Shown here piece by piece: positions 27,090-35,770 of a DNA stretch of 64,000 nucleotides. This DNA is from JACKII01 sp041687435 (GTDB taxonomy: Bacteria; Pseudomonadota; Alphaproteobacteria; Bin95), in assembly GCA_041687435.1 (NCBI GenBank), contig JAWLBX010000006.1, forward strand, positions 146,651-210,650. The letters are read 5' to 3'. The stretch's first letter is position 1; each line of letters begins with the position of its first letter. A program made the position numbers and the translations under genes. The notes below the pieces were generated by a model. It was not told where the DNA came from and did no database searches. It saw only the letters and a list, made by a program, of their open reading frames with translations.

Positions 27090-28264
27090 CGGTCAATCTC
27101 CCCGAACACGATATCCATGGAACCGAGCACCGCGACACTGTCGGCCAGCATATGACCCTTGCAGAGATAGTCCATCGCCTGCAGATGGGCGAAACCGGGC
27201 GCGCGAATCTTGCAGCGGTAAGGCTTGTTCGTACCGTCCGACACCAGATAGACGCCGAACTCACCCTTGGGCGCCTCAACCGCAGCATAGGTCTCGCCGG
27301 CGGGCACGTGATAGCCCTCGGTATAGAGTTTGAAGTGGTGGATGAGCGCCTCCATCGAGGTTTTCATCTCACGACGCCGCGGCGGAGCGATCTTTCCATC
27401 GGTGGTCATCACCGGGCCTTCCGGCATCTGATCCAGGCATTGGTGAATGATACTAAGCGACTGCCGCATTTCTTCCACCCGCACCAGATAGCGGTCATAG
27501 CAGTCGCCATTCTTGCCGACCGGGATATCGAAATCCATCCGGTCATAAACATCGTAAGGCTGGGCCTTCCGCAAGTCCCACGGCACGCCCGAAGCGCGCA
27601 GCATCGGGCCGCTGAAACCCCAATCCTTTGCCTCACTCCGCGAGGCGATGCCGATATCAACCGTGCGCTGTTTGAAAATGCGGTTGTCGTTCAGCAGGGT
27701 CTCCAGATCGCGTATGAAGTTCGGAAAATTGTTCGCCCATGCCCGGATGTTATCGGCCATGTCCGCGGGAATATCCTGATGCACACCGCCCGGTCGGAAA
27801 TAGGCCGCATGCAGGCGCGCGCCGGATGCACCTTCATAGAATTCCATCAGCTTCTCGCGCTCCTCAAAGCCCCAGAGCAGCGGCGTCATCGCACCAACAT
27901 CGAGGGCGAACGCGGTCAGGTTCAGCAGATGGTTGAGAATCCGGCCGATTTCCGAAAATAGCACGCGAATATACTGGCCGCGTTCCGGAACCGTGATGCC
28001 CAGCAACTTTTCCGTCGCGAGGGCAAATGCGTGCTCCTGATTCATCGGCGCGACATAATCGAGCCGGTCGAAATACGGCAGCGCCTGCATGTAGGTCTTG
28101 TATTCGATCAGCTTTTCGGTGCCGCGGTGCAGCAGGCCGATATGGCTGTCGATGCGTTCGACAATCTCGCCATCCAGCTCCATCACCATGCGCAGGACGC
28201 CGTGCGCCGCCGGGTGCTGCGGACCGAAATTGAGAGTGTAGTTTTGAATATACTGCTCGGCCAT
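27086..28264 (-). CDS. nuoD: NADH-quinone oxidoreductase subunit D
   Basis: The protein has 392 residues from ATG 28264. NFGPQHPAAHGVLRM and IGLLHRGTEKLIE are the conserved 49-kDa-subunit motifs derived from NiFe hydrogenase and shape the quinone pocket. The hydrogenase metal cysteines are absent, as expected. It is a separate gene and not a nuoCD fusion, the alphaproteobacterial and mitochondrial state. It lies four bases after nuoC and overlaps nuoE. Confidence 0.96.
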   Translation of the reverse strand: MAEQYIQNYTLNFGPQHPAAHGVLRMVMELDGEIVERIDSHIGLLHRGTEKLIEYKTYMQALPYFDRLDYVAPMNQEHAFALATEKLLGITVPERGQYIRVLFSEIGRILNHLLNLTAFALDVGAMTPLLWGFEEREKLMEFYEGASGARLHAAYFRPGGVHQDIPADMADNIRAWANNFPNFIRDLETLLNDNRIFKQRTVDIGIASRSEAKDWGFSGPMLRASGVPWDLRKAQPYDVYDRMDFDIPVGKNGDCYDRYLVRVEEMRQSLSIIHQCLDQMPEGPVMTTDGKIAPPRRREMKTSMEALIHHFKLYTEGYHVPAGETYAAVEAPKGEFGVYLVSDGTNKPYRCKIRAPGFAHLQAMDYLCKGHMLADSVAVLGSMDIVFGEIDR

Positions 28265-28268
28265 CGCC

Positions 28269-28886
28269 TTACCCTTCGGCCTCCTCGCCCTGCTCGGCCT
28301 TTTCATCGCCAGGCAGAAGACGCTCGGGGCCTTCCCATGGGCTGAGAAAGTCGAACGATCGGAAATCCTGCGTCAGCCGCACTGGTTCATACACCACGCG
28401 CTTCTGCTCATCATCGTACCGAACCTCGACATGGCCGGTCAGCGGAAAATCCTTGCGCAGCGGATGGCCCTCGAATCCGTAATCCGTGAGGATCCGGCGG
28501 AGGTCCGGATGTCCAGAGAACAGGATGCCGTAAAGATCATATGCCTCCCGCTCGAACCATCCGGCACTCGAAAACAGGCCGACAATCGAGGGCACCGGCA
28601 TATCTTCATCGGTGGCAACCTTCATGCGGACCCTGTGATTCTGCCGGTGGGAGAGGAAGTGATAAACAACCTCAAACCGTTCCTCGCGCCCCGGATAGTC
28701 CACACCGCAAACGTCGATCAGCATCTTGCAGTCGCACTGAGCATCATCGCGCAGGAACGTGGCAGCTGCCACGACGGAATCGCGCTTGACCCACACGACC
28801 AACTCCCCGCGCTGCACCTCGGTGCGCAGCACGGCGTCGGGCAAGCCAGCTTCAATATGGGCGGCTAGGTCTTGCAAGCGGTTCAA
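28269..28886 (-). CDS. nuoC: NADH-quinone oxidoreductase subunit C
   Basis: The protein has 205 residues. FEVVYHFLSHRQNHRVRMKV and the signature WFEREAYDLYGILFSGHPDLRRIL region (30-kDa subunit) are clear, followed by GHPLRKDFPL. The start appears to be TTG 28886 with GAGGA close upstream; no nearby in-frame ATG fits the family N-terminus. It packs against NuoD in the peripheral arm. Confidence 0.94.
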   Translation of the reverse strand: MNRLQDLAAHIEAGLPDAVLRTEVQRGELVVWVKRDSVVAAATFLRDDAQCDCKMLIDVCGVDYPGREERFEVVYHFLSHRQNHRVRMKVATDEDMPVPSIVGLFSSAGWFEREAYDLYGILFSGHPDLRRILTDYGFEGHPLRKDFPLTGHVEVRYDDEQKRVVYEPVRLTQDFRSFDFLSPWEGPERLLPGDEKAEQGEEAEG

Positions 28887-28931
28887 TCCTCATGCCTGAA
28901 ATCGAAAATGCGAAGCCCGGAAACGCCGGAT

Positions 28932-29486
28932 CTAACGGGCGATGGACCCGGTGCGATTGATCTTTTTCTGCAACAGCAACACGCCATACAGCAAGGCCTC
29001 CGCCGTCGGCGGGCAACCAGGCACATAGACATCAACCGGCACAATGCGGTCACAACCGCGCACCACCGAATAGGAATAGTGGTAATAGCCGCCGCCATTG
29101 GCACAGGAACCCATCGAGATCACCCAGCGCGGCTCCGCCATCTGGTCGTAAACCTTGCGCAGCGCCGGCGCCATCTTGTTGGTGAGCGTGCCAGCAACTA
29201 TCATCACGTCCGACTGCCGCGGACTGGGCCGGAACACAATACCGAACCGGTCAAGGTCGTAACGGCTTGCCGCGGTGTGCATCATTTCGACGGCGCAGCA
29301 AGCCAAGCCAAAGGTCATCGGCCAAAGCGAACCGGACCGGGCCCAGTTCACCAGCTTATCCATCTGCGCGACCACAAAGCCCTTGTCCTGGAGTTCGTCC
29401 GTAACGCCGCGCAGGATGATATCCTGCTGGGCGCCAGGGCCCACAAGGCCGCTCTGCGGAGCCGAAGCGGGGGTGATTACTCCCAT
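28932..29486 (-). CDS. nuoB: NADH-quinone oxidoreductase subunit B
   Basis: The protein has 184 residues from ATG 29486, overlapping the nuoA stop by ten bases. GLACCAVEMM, GSCANGGGYYHYSYSVVRGC and VPGCPPTAEALL supply the four cysteines of cluster N2, the last centre before quinone, including the adjacent CC pair. A longer in-frame start at 29597 would lie inside nuoA and is unlikely. Confidence 0.96.
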   Translation of the reverse strand: MGVITPASAPQSGLVGPGAQQDIILRGVTDELQDKGFVVAQMDKLVNWARSGSLWPMTFGLACCAVEMMHTAASRYDLDRFGIVFRPSPRQSDVMIVAGTLTNKMAPALRKVYDQMAEPRWVISMGSCANGGGYYHYSYSVVRGCDRIVPVDVYVPGCPPTAEALLYGVLLLQKKINRTGSIAR

Positions 29487-29851
29487 TCCAGAGCTCCCTT
29501 CTTCCATTCGTATATGAACCCAACCGTCAGAATCCCGAGGAAGATCACCATCGACCAGAACCCCAGAAGGCCTATACCGCCGAGGGAAACCGCCCACGGG
29601 AACAGGAAGGCCACCTCCAGATCAAAGATGATGAACAGGATCGCCACCAGATAGAAGCGCACGTCGAACTTGCCGCGCGCATCGTCAAACGGCTCGAATC
29701 CGCATTCATAGGCGGAGTTCTTTTCCGGATCCGGCTTTTGCCGGCCGATCAACTGGGATGCGATGACCGCAGCGGCGGCCACACCGGTCGCGAGACCGAG
29801 AAACATCAGAATGGGCAGGTATTCTGCCAGAAGAGGCTCAAGGCCGGGCAT
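29477..29851 (-). CDS. nuoA: NADH-quinone oxidoreductase subunit A
   Basis: The protein has 124 residues from ATG 29851, the first gene of the nuo operon. It has three membrane helices. The loop SAYECGFEPFDDARGKFDVR contains the conserved Cys/Glu segment at the quinone-site entrance, and FDLEVAFLFPWAV carries the conserved acidic pair. AGGG precedes the ATG. About 190 bases separate it from tRNA-Asp. That gap must hold the nuo promoter, but I see no strong -35/-10 pair in it. Confidence 0.95.
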   Translation of the reverse strand: MPGLEPLLAEYLPILMFLGLATGVAAAAVIASQLIGRQKPDPEKNSAYECGFEPFDDARGKFDVRFYLVAILFIIFDLEVAFLFPWAVSLGGIGLLGFWSMVIFLGILTVGFIYEWKKGALEWE

Positions 29852-30039
29852 GATCCCTCGCCTGCGGGCTGCGGAGACACTAGGACAATCGCTGCCGAAC
29901 CGCCCGGGCGGGCCGTGAATACGGCCAGACGCTCGCGGTTGGTGATGCAACGTTTAGGGCATTCGCCCACCAAACGCAACGCGCACACATGCGCAAAATG
30001 GCCCAGAGAGCCGTTTTTTTTCAACAATGACTGGGAGAA

Positions 30040-30116
30040 TGGCGGGAGTGACGGGGCTCGAACCCGCGACCTCTGGCGTGACAGGCCAGCGCTCTAACCA
30101 ACTGAGCTACACCCCC
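30040..30116 (-). tRNA. tRNA-Asp (GTC)
   Basis: The gene is 77 bases including encoded CCA. Acceptor GGGGGTG pairs with CACTCCC with one G-T pair. The D-arm is GCTC/GAGC, the anticodon stem CTGGC/GCCAG has loop CTGTCAC (anticodon GTC), and the T-arm reads GCGGGTTCGAGCCCCGT. The discriminator is G, as expected for Asp. Confidence 0.97.
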
Positions 30117-30231
30117 GCAAAGGGCGCCGCGTGCCGTTGCCAATGCTTGGCTGGCCGCGTTTGAGGAGGCTGTATCTAGCCGCTGCGCCCGACGGCGTCA
30201 ACGACCAAAACCGCCTTTTCCAAAACTTTCT

Positions 30232-31008
30232 TCAGGACAGGTAAACACCACCGTTCACCTGCATGACCTGGCCGGTGATGTAGGCGGCATCCGGCAGGCA
30301 GAGATGGCGGACCATGGCGGCGATCTCAATCGGCAAGCCCTTGCGCTTCAGAGGGATATGCTCGTTCCCAAGAGTGCCGGGCAAGGCACCTGCAGCAGTG
30401 CCGCGCACCGTATCGATCGCACCTGGAGAAACGCTGTTCACCGTTATGCCGTATTCGGCCAAGTCCATGGCCAAACCGTGGGTGAACCCTTCCAGGCCGC
30501 CCTTGGCGGCACAGACATGCGCGCGGTTCTTTGTGCCCAACCGGGTGGACACGCCCGACATGGTAACGATGCGGCCGCCCCGACCGCCGGCAATCATGTG
30601 CGGCACCGCCGCGCTGATGCAGTGGAAGGCTCCATTCAGCGCAACATTGATGACTTCCGACCATTCGGCGAAGTCCATTTGCGGGAATGGTGTTTGACGG
30701 CGCATCGCTGGATTGCTGATGACGATATCGATTCGGCCGAAATCGGCCGCGATCTGATCTACCATGGCCTTGACGGTCGGGCCGTCGGTCACGTCCGCCA
30801 TATAGCCCCGGGCCGAGCCCTGGCCGTGTTTGGCGTTAATTTCCGCAACGACCGCGTCTACAGCGGCTCGATCCGACAGGCCGTTGACCGCTATCTGCGC
30901 GCCAACATCCGCCAGGCAAAGAGCGATCTCGCGGCCAATATTCTTTCCGCCGCCGGTGACCAAGGCCAATTGCCCTGCCAAAGCATTGGCATAGATACCG
31001 TTGGGCAT
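30232..31008 (-). CDS. SDR family protein with altered catalytic site
   Basis: The protein has 258 residues with a Rossmann fold. TGGGKNIG (residues 18-25) is the cofactor glycine motif, ISNPA replaces NNAG, VALNGAF contains the conserved Asn, and ITVNSVSPGAIDTVRG and TGQVMQVNGGVYLS close the fold. The canonical YxxxK reads V165-C-A-A-K169 (RAHVCAAK), so the catalytic Tyr is replaced by Val, and the catalytic Ser position is Gly or an adjacent Ser. An SDR subgroup with RAHV and IDTVRG exists, so this is probably a conserved variant and not an error. The substrate is unknown. It lies between two tRNA genes. Confidence 0.88.
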   Translation of the reverse strand: MPNGIYANALAGQLALVTGGGKNIGREIALCLADVGAQIAVNGLSDRAAVDAVVAEINAKHGQGSARGYMADVTDGPTVKAMVDQIAADFGRIDIVISNPAMRRQTPFPQMDFAEWSEVINVALNGAFHCISAAVPHMIAGGRGGRIVTMSGVSTRLGTKNRAHVCAAKGGLEGFTHGLAMDLAEYGITVNSVSPGAIDTVRGTAAGALPGTLGNEHIPLKRKGLPIEIAAMVRHLCLPDAAYITGQVMQVNGGVYLS

Positions 31009-31095
31009 AATCGATCCCCTGCGGCGCCACCGAGACGCACCGCCAAGGCTGCTCCGATTTGGCGCCGGGATTGCGAGAGGTATTTGGGATTGGAA

Positions 31096-31171
31096 TGGTG
31101 GGCGGTGACAGGCTCGAACTGCCGACCTACTGGGTGTAAACCAGCCGCTCTACCAACTGAGCTAACCGCCC
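31096..31171 (-). tRNA. tRNA-Val (TAC)
   Basis: The gene is 76 bases with encoded CCA. Acceptor GGGCGGT pairs with ACCGCCC. The D-arm is GCTC/GAGC, and the anticodon stem GCTGG/CCAGT has loop TTTACAC, giving anticodon TAC. The T-arm is GGCAG/CTGTC with one G-T pair. The discriminator is A. Confidence 0.97.
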
Positions 31172-31247
31172 TGCCCCGAACAATGAACGGCGACGCGCTG
31201 AGCGCGCCGCTGAACTTGCATCCGGGTTTATCCAGATAGCGCGCCGG

Positions 31248-31526
31248 TCAGGCGCCGTTCAAAGCGTCCTTCAACCCCTTGCCAGCGCGGAACTTCGGCT
31301 GGACGGAGGCAGCAATCTCAATCGGATCGCCCGTGCGCGGATTGCGGCCAGTGCTGGCGGCGCGCTGAGACGCGGCGAATGTGCCGAAGCCTACGAGACG
31401 AACCTCATCGCCGGCCTTGAGCGCGTTCGTGATCGAGTCGAAAACAGCATCGACCGCCTTGGTAGCGTCCGCACGGGTGATGTCGGACGCCTCTGCTACG
31501 GCAGCAACCAGATCATTCTTATTCAA
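31248..31526 (-). CDS. hup: DNA-binding protein HU
   Basis: The protein has 92 residues. It begins NKNDLVAAVAEASDIT, contains VRLVGFGTFAASQRAASTGRNP (beta-arm base) and RNPRTGDPIEIAA, and ends KPxFRAGKGLKDAL-like, all canonical for HU/IHF. It bends and compacts DNA as a dimer. The start is TTG 31526 with GGGAG seven bases upstream; no ATG fits. It lies downstream of lon, the widespread lon-hup order, with its own promoter in the gap. Confidence 0.96.
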   Translation of the reverse strand: MNKNDLVAAVAEASDITRADATKAVDAVFDSITNALKAGDEVRLVGFGTFAASQRAASTGRNPRTGDPIEIAASVQPKFRAGKGLKDALNGA

Positions 31527-31603
31527 CGGTGGTCTCCCTTTTTAACCTTACCCAGATCCCGTATCGTCATCCGCCACTGGCAACGCCCGCAGCAGTACCG
31601 GCA

Positions 31604-31631
31604 AGGATACGCGCGAAGTCTATTGGGTCAA
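31604..31631 (-). promoter_or_regulatory. Sigma70-type promoter for hup
   Basis: On the minus strand TTGACC (31631-31626) and TATCCT (31609-31604) are separated by 16 bases. Transcription would start near 31597, about 70 bases before the hup TTG. Five of six -35 bases match consensus. Confidence 0.5.
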
Positions 31632-31674
31632 TCAAAGATGCGGGGGAATGCTGGCTTTTTTCATGAAAACGAGA

Positions 31675-31704
31675 CCATCCCGGTGCATATCTGCACCGAG
31701 ATGG
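31675..31704 (-). terminator. Hairpin after lon, probable terminator
   Basis: CCATC-C-CGGTGCA and TGCACCG-A-GATGG form a 12-pair stem with one mismatch around a TATC loop, 27 bases past the lon stop. On the minus strand it is followed by TCTCGTTTTC. It separates lon from the hup promoter. Confidence 0.5.
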
Positions 31705-31730
31705 TACTTTAGGATGATACGCGAACGCCA

Positions 31731-34112
31731 TTAGTGGGTCGTGACTTCGGCACCACTTTTGGATGAACCGACCGGCGGCGAAGCTTCCGCCGTCCATTCA
31801 ACAGCCGTCGGCAACTCTGTCAGAGCCAGGGCCAAGACCTCGTCCACGGTTCCGACCGGGATGATTTCCAGCCTCTGCTTCACGTTATCCGGCACATCTG
31901 CCAGATCCTTCTCGTTTTCTTTCGGAATCAGAACCCGCGTAATGCCGCCGCGCAATGCCGCCAGCAGCTTTTCTTTCAAGCCGCCAATCGGCAGGACGCG
32001 TCCGCGCAGCGTGATCTCTCCGGTCATCGCGACGTTGCGGCGCACGGGGATTCCGGACAATGCCGAGATGATCGCGGTGCACATTGCAACGCCGGCAGAG
32101 GGGCCATCCTTGGGCGTCGCGCCTTCCGGTACGTGAACGTGGATGTCGCTCTTTTCGAATTCCGGCGGAATAACGCCGTATTTCAGCAGCCGCGAGCGGA
32201 CGAAGCTGCGCGCCGCCTGCACCGATTCCTGCATCACGTCGCCGAGTTTGCCAGTGTGAGCGACATTGCCCTTGCCTGGCATGGTCACGGCTTCGACCTG
32301 TAGCAGTTCGCCGCCAACCTCCGTCCAGGCCAACCCGGTCACGACGCCAACCTGATCCTCCTCCTCGATTTCGCCATAGCGGAATTTGCGGACACCGGCA
32401 TAATCGCCAAGATTTTCCGCATTAATTGTGACCGACTTATGTTCTGAAACCGCCAGTTCCTTCACTGTCTTCCGCGCCAAATTGGCGATTTCGCGCTCCA
32501 GGTTACGGACCCCGGCCTCTCGAGTGTAGTAGCGGATCAGATCGCGCAACGCGCTATCCTCAACAATCCATTCGCCCTTTTTCAGGCCGTGGTCCTTCTG
32601 CTGCTTGGTGATCAGGTGACGCTTTGCGATCTCGATCTTCTCATCCTCGGTATATCCGGGGATGCGAATGATCTCCATCCGATCCAGCAAAGGCTGAGGC
32701 ATACGCAGCGAGTTGGCCGTTGTGATGAACATCACGTCGGACAGGTCGTATTCCACCTCCAGATAGTGATCCATGAAGGTGCTGTTCTGCGCCGGGTCGA
32801 GCACCTCCAAAAGTGCCGACGACGGATCGCCGCGCCAATCCGCACCAAGCTTGTCAATCTCGTCCAGCAGGAAAAGAGGGTTCGACTTCTTCGCCTTTTT
32901 CATGCCTTGGATAACCTTGCCAGGCATGGAACCGATATAGGTCCGGCGGTGCCCCCGAATTTCAGCCTCGTCCCGCACGCCACCCAGCGACATGCGCACG
33001 AATTCCCGACCGGTTGCGCGGGCGATCGACTTGCCCAGTGACGTCTTGCCGACACCAGGTGGGCCAACGAGGCAGAGAATCGGGCCTTTCACAACGCGCG
33101 TGCGTTGTTGGACCGCCAGATATTCGACAATCCGCTCCTTGACCTTCTCCAGCCCATAGTGATCGGCATCGAGGATCTCCTCCGCCTTGCGGAGGTCCTT
33201 GCTAACGCGGCTGCGCTGCTTCCACGGGATCGAAAGCACCCAATCCAGATAGTTGCGCACGACCGTGGCTTCAGCCGACATCGGGCTCATGTTGCGAAGC
33301 TTTTTTAGCTCCGCGTTGACCTTCTCCCGTGCTTCCTTGGTAAGCTTGGTCTTGGCAATCCGCTCTTCCAGTTCGGCCAACTCGTCACGGCCGTCCTCAC
33401 CATCGCCGAGTTCCTTCTGAATGGCCTTCATCTGCTCATTCAGATAATATTCGCGCTGGGTCTTCTCCATCTGCCGCTTGACGCGGCTGCGGATGCGCTT
33501 TTCGACCTCCAGCACATCGATCTCGCCCTCCATATGGGCAAATACGCGCTCCAGCCGCTCGCGAACCGGGATGGTTTCCAGCAATTCCTGCTTCTGCGGA
33601 ATTTTTAGCGAAAGATGGGCTGCCACCGTATCGGCCAACTTGGCCGGGTCTTCGACCTGGTTGATCGAGACCAGAACCTCCGGCGGAATCTTCTTGTTAA
33701 GTTTGACGTAGGACTCGAACTGGGTCACGACCGTGCGGGCCAGCGCCGATTCCTCCGCACCAGCCGGCTCGGCGCCTTCCAGCACCTCGGCCTCTGCCTC
33801 AAAGAATTCCGCGCGCGAAGAAAACTGCTTGATCTCCACCCGCTTGGTGCCCTCAACCAGCACCTTCACGGTGCCATCGGGCAATTTCAGCAATTGCAGC
33901 ACCGTGCCGATGGTGCCAACGGTGTAGATGTCCTCTGGCGCCGGATCGTCGTCGGACGCATCTTTCTGCGCGACGAGCAGAATCTGCTTGTCGTCTTTCA
34001 TCACCTCTTCAAGGGCGCGCACGGACTTTTCGCGACCCACGAACAGGGGCACGATCATGTGGGGGAAAACTACGATATCCCGTAAGGGAAGAACTGGAAA
34101 CGACTCGCCCAT
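31731..34112 (-). CDS. lon: ATP-dependent protease Lon
   Basis: The protein has 793 residues from ATG 34112, with GAGAGGTG four bases upstream. The N-terminal substrate domain begins FPVLPLRDIVVFP. The AAA+ module has Walker A GPPGVGKTSLGKSI near residue 356 and a DEIDKLGADWRGDP Walker B. The protease domain has the Ser in PKDGPSAGVAMC and the Lys in LPIGGLKEKLLAA, the Ser-Lys dyad. It degrades misfolded and regulatory proteins. Length and all motifs are standard. Confidence 0.97.
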   Translation of the reverse strand: MGESFPVLPLRDIVVFPHMIVPLFVGREKSVRALEEVMKDDKQILLVAQKDASDDDPAPEDIYTVGTIGTVLQLLKLPDGTVKVLVEGTKRVEIKQFSSRAEFFEAEAEVLEGAEPAGAEESALARTVVTQFESYVKLNKKIPPEVLVSINQVEDPAKLADTVAAHLSLKIPQKQELLETIPVRERLERVFAHMEGEIDVLEVEKRIRSRVKRQMEKTQREYYLNEQMKAIQKELGDGEDGRDELAELEERIAKTKLTKEAREKVNAELKKLRNMSPMSAEATVVRNYLDWVLSIPWKQRSRVSKDLRKAEEILDADHYGLEKVKERIVEYLAVQQRTRVVKGPILCLVGPPGVGKTSLGKSIARATGREFVRMSLGGVRDEAEIRGHRRTYIGSMPGKVIQGMKKAKKSNPLFLLDEIDKLGADWRGDPSSALLEVLDPAQNSTFMDHYLEVEYDLSDVMFITTANSLRMPQPLLDRMEIIRIPGYTEDEKIEIAKRHLITKQQKDHGLKKGEWIVEDSALRDLIRYYTREAGVRNLEREIANLARKTVKELAVSEHKSVTINAENLGDYAGVRKFRYGEIEEEDQVGVVTGLAWTEVGGELLQVEAVTMPGKGNVAHTGKLGDVMQESVQAARSFVRSRLLKYGVIPPEFEKSDIHVHVPEGATPKDGPSAGVAMCTAIISALSGIPVRRNVAMTGEITLRGRVLPIGGLKEKLLAALRGGITRVLIPKENEKDLADVPDNVKQRLEIIPVGTVDEVLALALTELPTAVEWTAEASPPVGSSKSGAEVTTH

Positions 34113-34170
34113 CGAACACCTCTCATGATGGGCCACAACAACCGAATGTGTGCGGCCAAGGTGACTAACA

Positions 34171-34198
34171 GATATGTGCTGCCCGCACCGGAAACAAG
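34171..34198 (-). promoter_or_regulatory. Possible heat-shock (sigma32) promoter for lon
   Basis: On the minus strand CTTGTT (34198-34193) and CACATATC (34178-34171) are separated by 14 bases, resembling the alphaproteobacterial sigma32 pattern CTTG...CCATAT. The start would be near 34164, about 50 bases before the lon ATG. The match is partial. Confidence 0.4.
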
Positions 34199-34321
34199 CG
34201 GTCAGACGATTGCACACGGACAGCACCCGAACCCGGCAGGCGGATGCTGTGCATCACACCTGCCAGAGCCGGGGCTCTTTCCACAACCGCGCGCGCCGAT
34301 CCCTGCGGACCGGGCGATGGC

Positions 34322-35596
34322 TTAGGATGCCAGGTCAGGCCCGGCGCCGGCTTTTTTCTCCGCATAAATAGATAGCGGCGCGGCGCGCCCCTCCACCACT
34401 TCGCGGTTGACCACGACTTCCGACACGCCATCCATGGTCGGCAGATCATACATCGGGTCAAGCAGGATCGCCTCAAGAATTGACCGCAGACCACGGGCGC
34501 CCGTCTTGCGCTCGATCGCCCGCTTGGCCACGCTGGACAGCGCATCGTCGGTGAATTTCAGGTCGACGCCTTCCATATCGAACAGGCGCTGATACTGCTT
34601 CAGCAACGCATTCTTCGGCTGGGTGAGAATCTCAACCAGCGCTGCTTCGTCCAGATCTTCCAGTGTCGCCAACACTGGCACGCGACCTACAAATTCCGGA
34701 ATCAGGCCGAATTTCAGGAGATCTTCCGGCTCTACCGCCCGCAAAATCTCACCGGTCTTGCGGTCGTCCGGGGACCGCACATCGGCACCAAAGCCAATGG
34801 CCATGCCCTGGCCGCGTTGCGAAATGATCTTGTCCAGCCCGGCGAAGGCGCCGCCGCAGATGAACAAGATATTGGTGGTATCGACCTGCAGGAATTCCTG
34901 CTGCGGGTGCTTGCGGCCCCCTTGCGGCGGGACGCTGGCAACCGTGCCTTCCATGATCTTCAGCAAGGCTTGCTGCACGCCTTCGCCCGACACATCGCGC
35001 GTTATCGACGGATTGTCCGACTTGCGGGAAATCTTGTCGACCTCGTCGATATAGACGATGCCGCGCTGGGCCCGTTCCACGTTGTAATCGGCAGCCTGGA
35101 GCAGGCGCAGGATGATGTTTTCCACATCCTCGCCGACATAACCGGCCTCTGTCAGCGTGGTCGCGTCCGCCATGGTGAAGGGCACGTCCAAAATCCGAGC
35201 CAACGTCTGCGCCAGCAATGTCTTGCCGCAGCCGGTCGGACCAATCAGCATGATGTTGGATTTGGCGATCTCAATTTCGTTCGCCTTACCTGCATGCGAC
35301 AGGCGCTTGTAATGGTTGTGCACTGCAACCGACAGGACGCGTTTGGCATGCGCTTGGCCGATTACGTAATCGTCAAGTACCTCGGAGATTTCGCGAGGAG
35401 TCGGTACGCCATCGCGGGTTTTAACGAGGGTACTTTTGTGCTCTTCACGAATAATGTCCATGCAGAGCTCAACGCATTCATCACAAATAAATACCGTTGG
35501 CCCTGCGATCAGTTTGCGCACCTCATGCTGGCTCTTCCCGCAGAAAGAGCAGTACAGGGTGTTCTTCGAATCGCCGCCGTTGCCGGATTTGCTCAT
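34322..35596 (-). CDS. clpX: ATP-dependent Clp protease ATP-binding subunit ClpX
   Basis: The protein has 424 residues from ATG 35596, with GGAAAG upstream. The N-terminal zinc domain has CSFCGKSQHE and CDECVELC. Walker A is GPTGCGKTLLAQTLA, Walker B GIVYIDEVDKI, and sensor and arginine-finger motifs follow (GFGADVRSP, RKTGARGLRSI). It unfolds substrates and feeds them to ClpP. It follows clpP after a hairpin terminator, so it is probably transcribed at least partly on its own. Confidence 0.97.
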   Translation of the reverse strand: MSKSGNGGDSKNTLYCSFCGKSQHEVRKLIAGPTVFICDECVELCMDIIREEHKSTLVKTRDGVPTPREISEVLDDYVIGQAHAKRVLSVAVHNHYKRLSHAGKANEIEIAKSNIMLIGPTGCGKTLLAQTLARILDVPFTMADATTLTEAGYVGEDVENIILRLLQAADYNVERAQRGIVYIDEVDKISRKSDNPSITRDVSGEGVQQALLKIMEGTVASVPPQGGRKHPQQEFLQVDTTNILFICGGAFAGLDKIISQRGQGMAIGFGADVRSPDDRKTGEILRAVEPEDLLKFGLIPEFVGRVPVLATLEDLDEAALVEILTQPKNALLKQYQRLFDMEGVDLKFTDDALSSVAKRAIERKTGARGLRSILEAILLDPMYDLPTMDGVSEVVVNREVVEGRAAPLSIYAEKKAGAGPDLAS

Positions 35597-35689
35597 AGGC
35601 TTTCCACTTGGTCCGCGTACTCCACAGGGCATGTTGCCAGGGTTCGACCGCCCCGACAATGGGGCAGTGCGAACACATCGCAAAATGAT

Positions 35690-35712
35690 GGGCACGGCGA
35701 GAGGCCGTGCCC
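35690..35712 (-). terminator. Perfect 9-bp hairpin between clpP and clpX
   Basis: GGGCACGGC and GCCGTGCCC pair perfectly around GAGAG, about 60 bases after the clpP stop. The minus strand continues ATCATTTTGCG. It is a likely terminator or attenuator that lowers clpX expression relative to clpP. Confidence 0.55.
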
Positions 35713-35770
35713 AGTATCGTGGCGTAAAAATCTTTCTGGAATCAAAACCGGATTCTGTCTCAGGGCGCGA

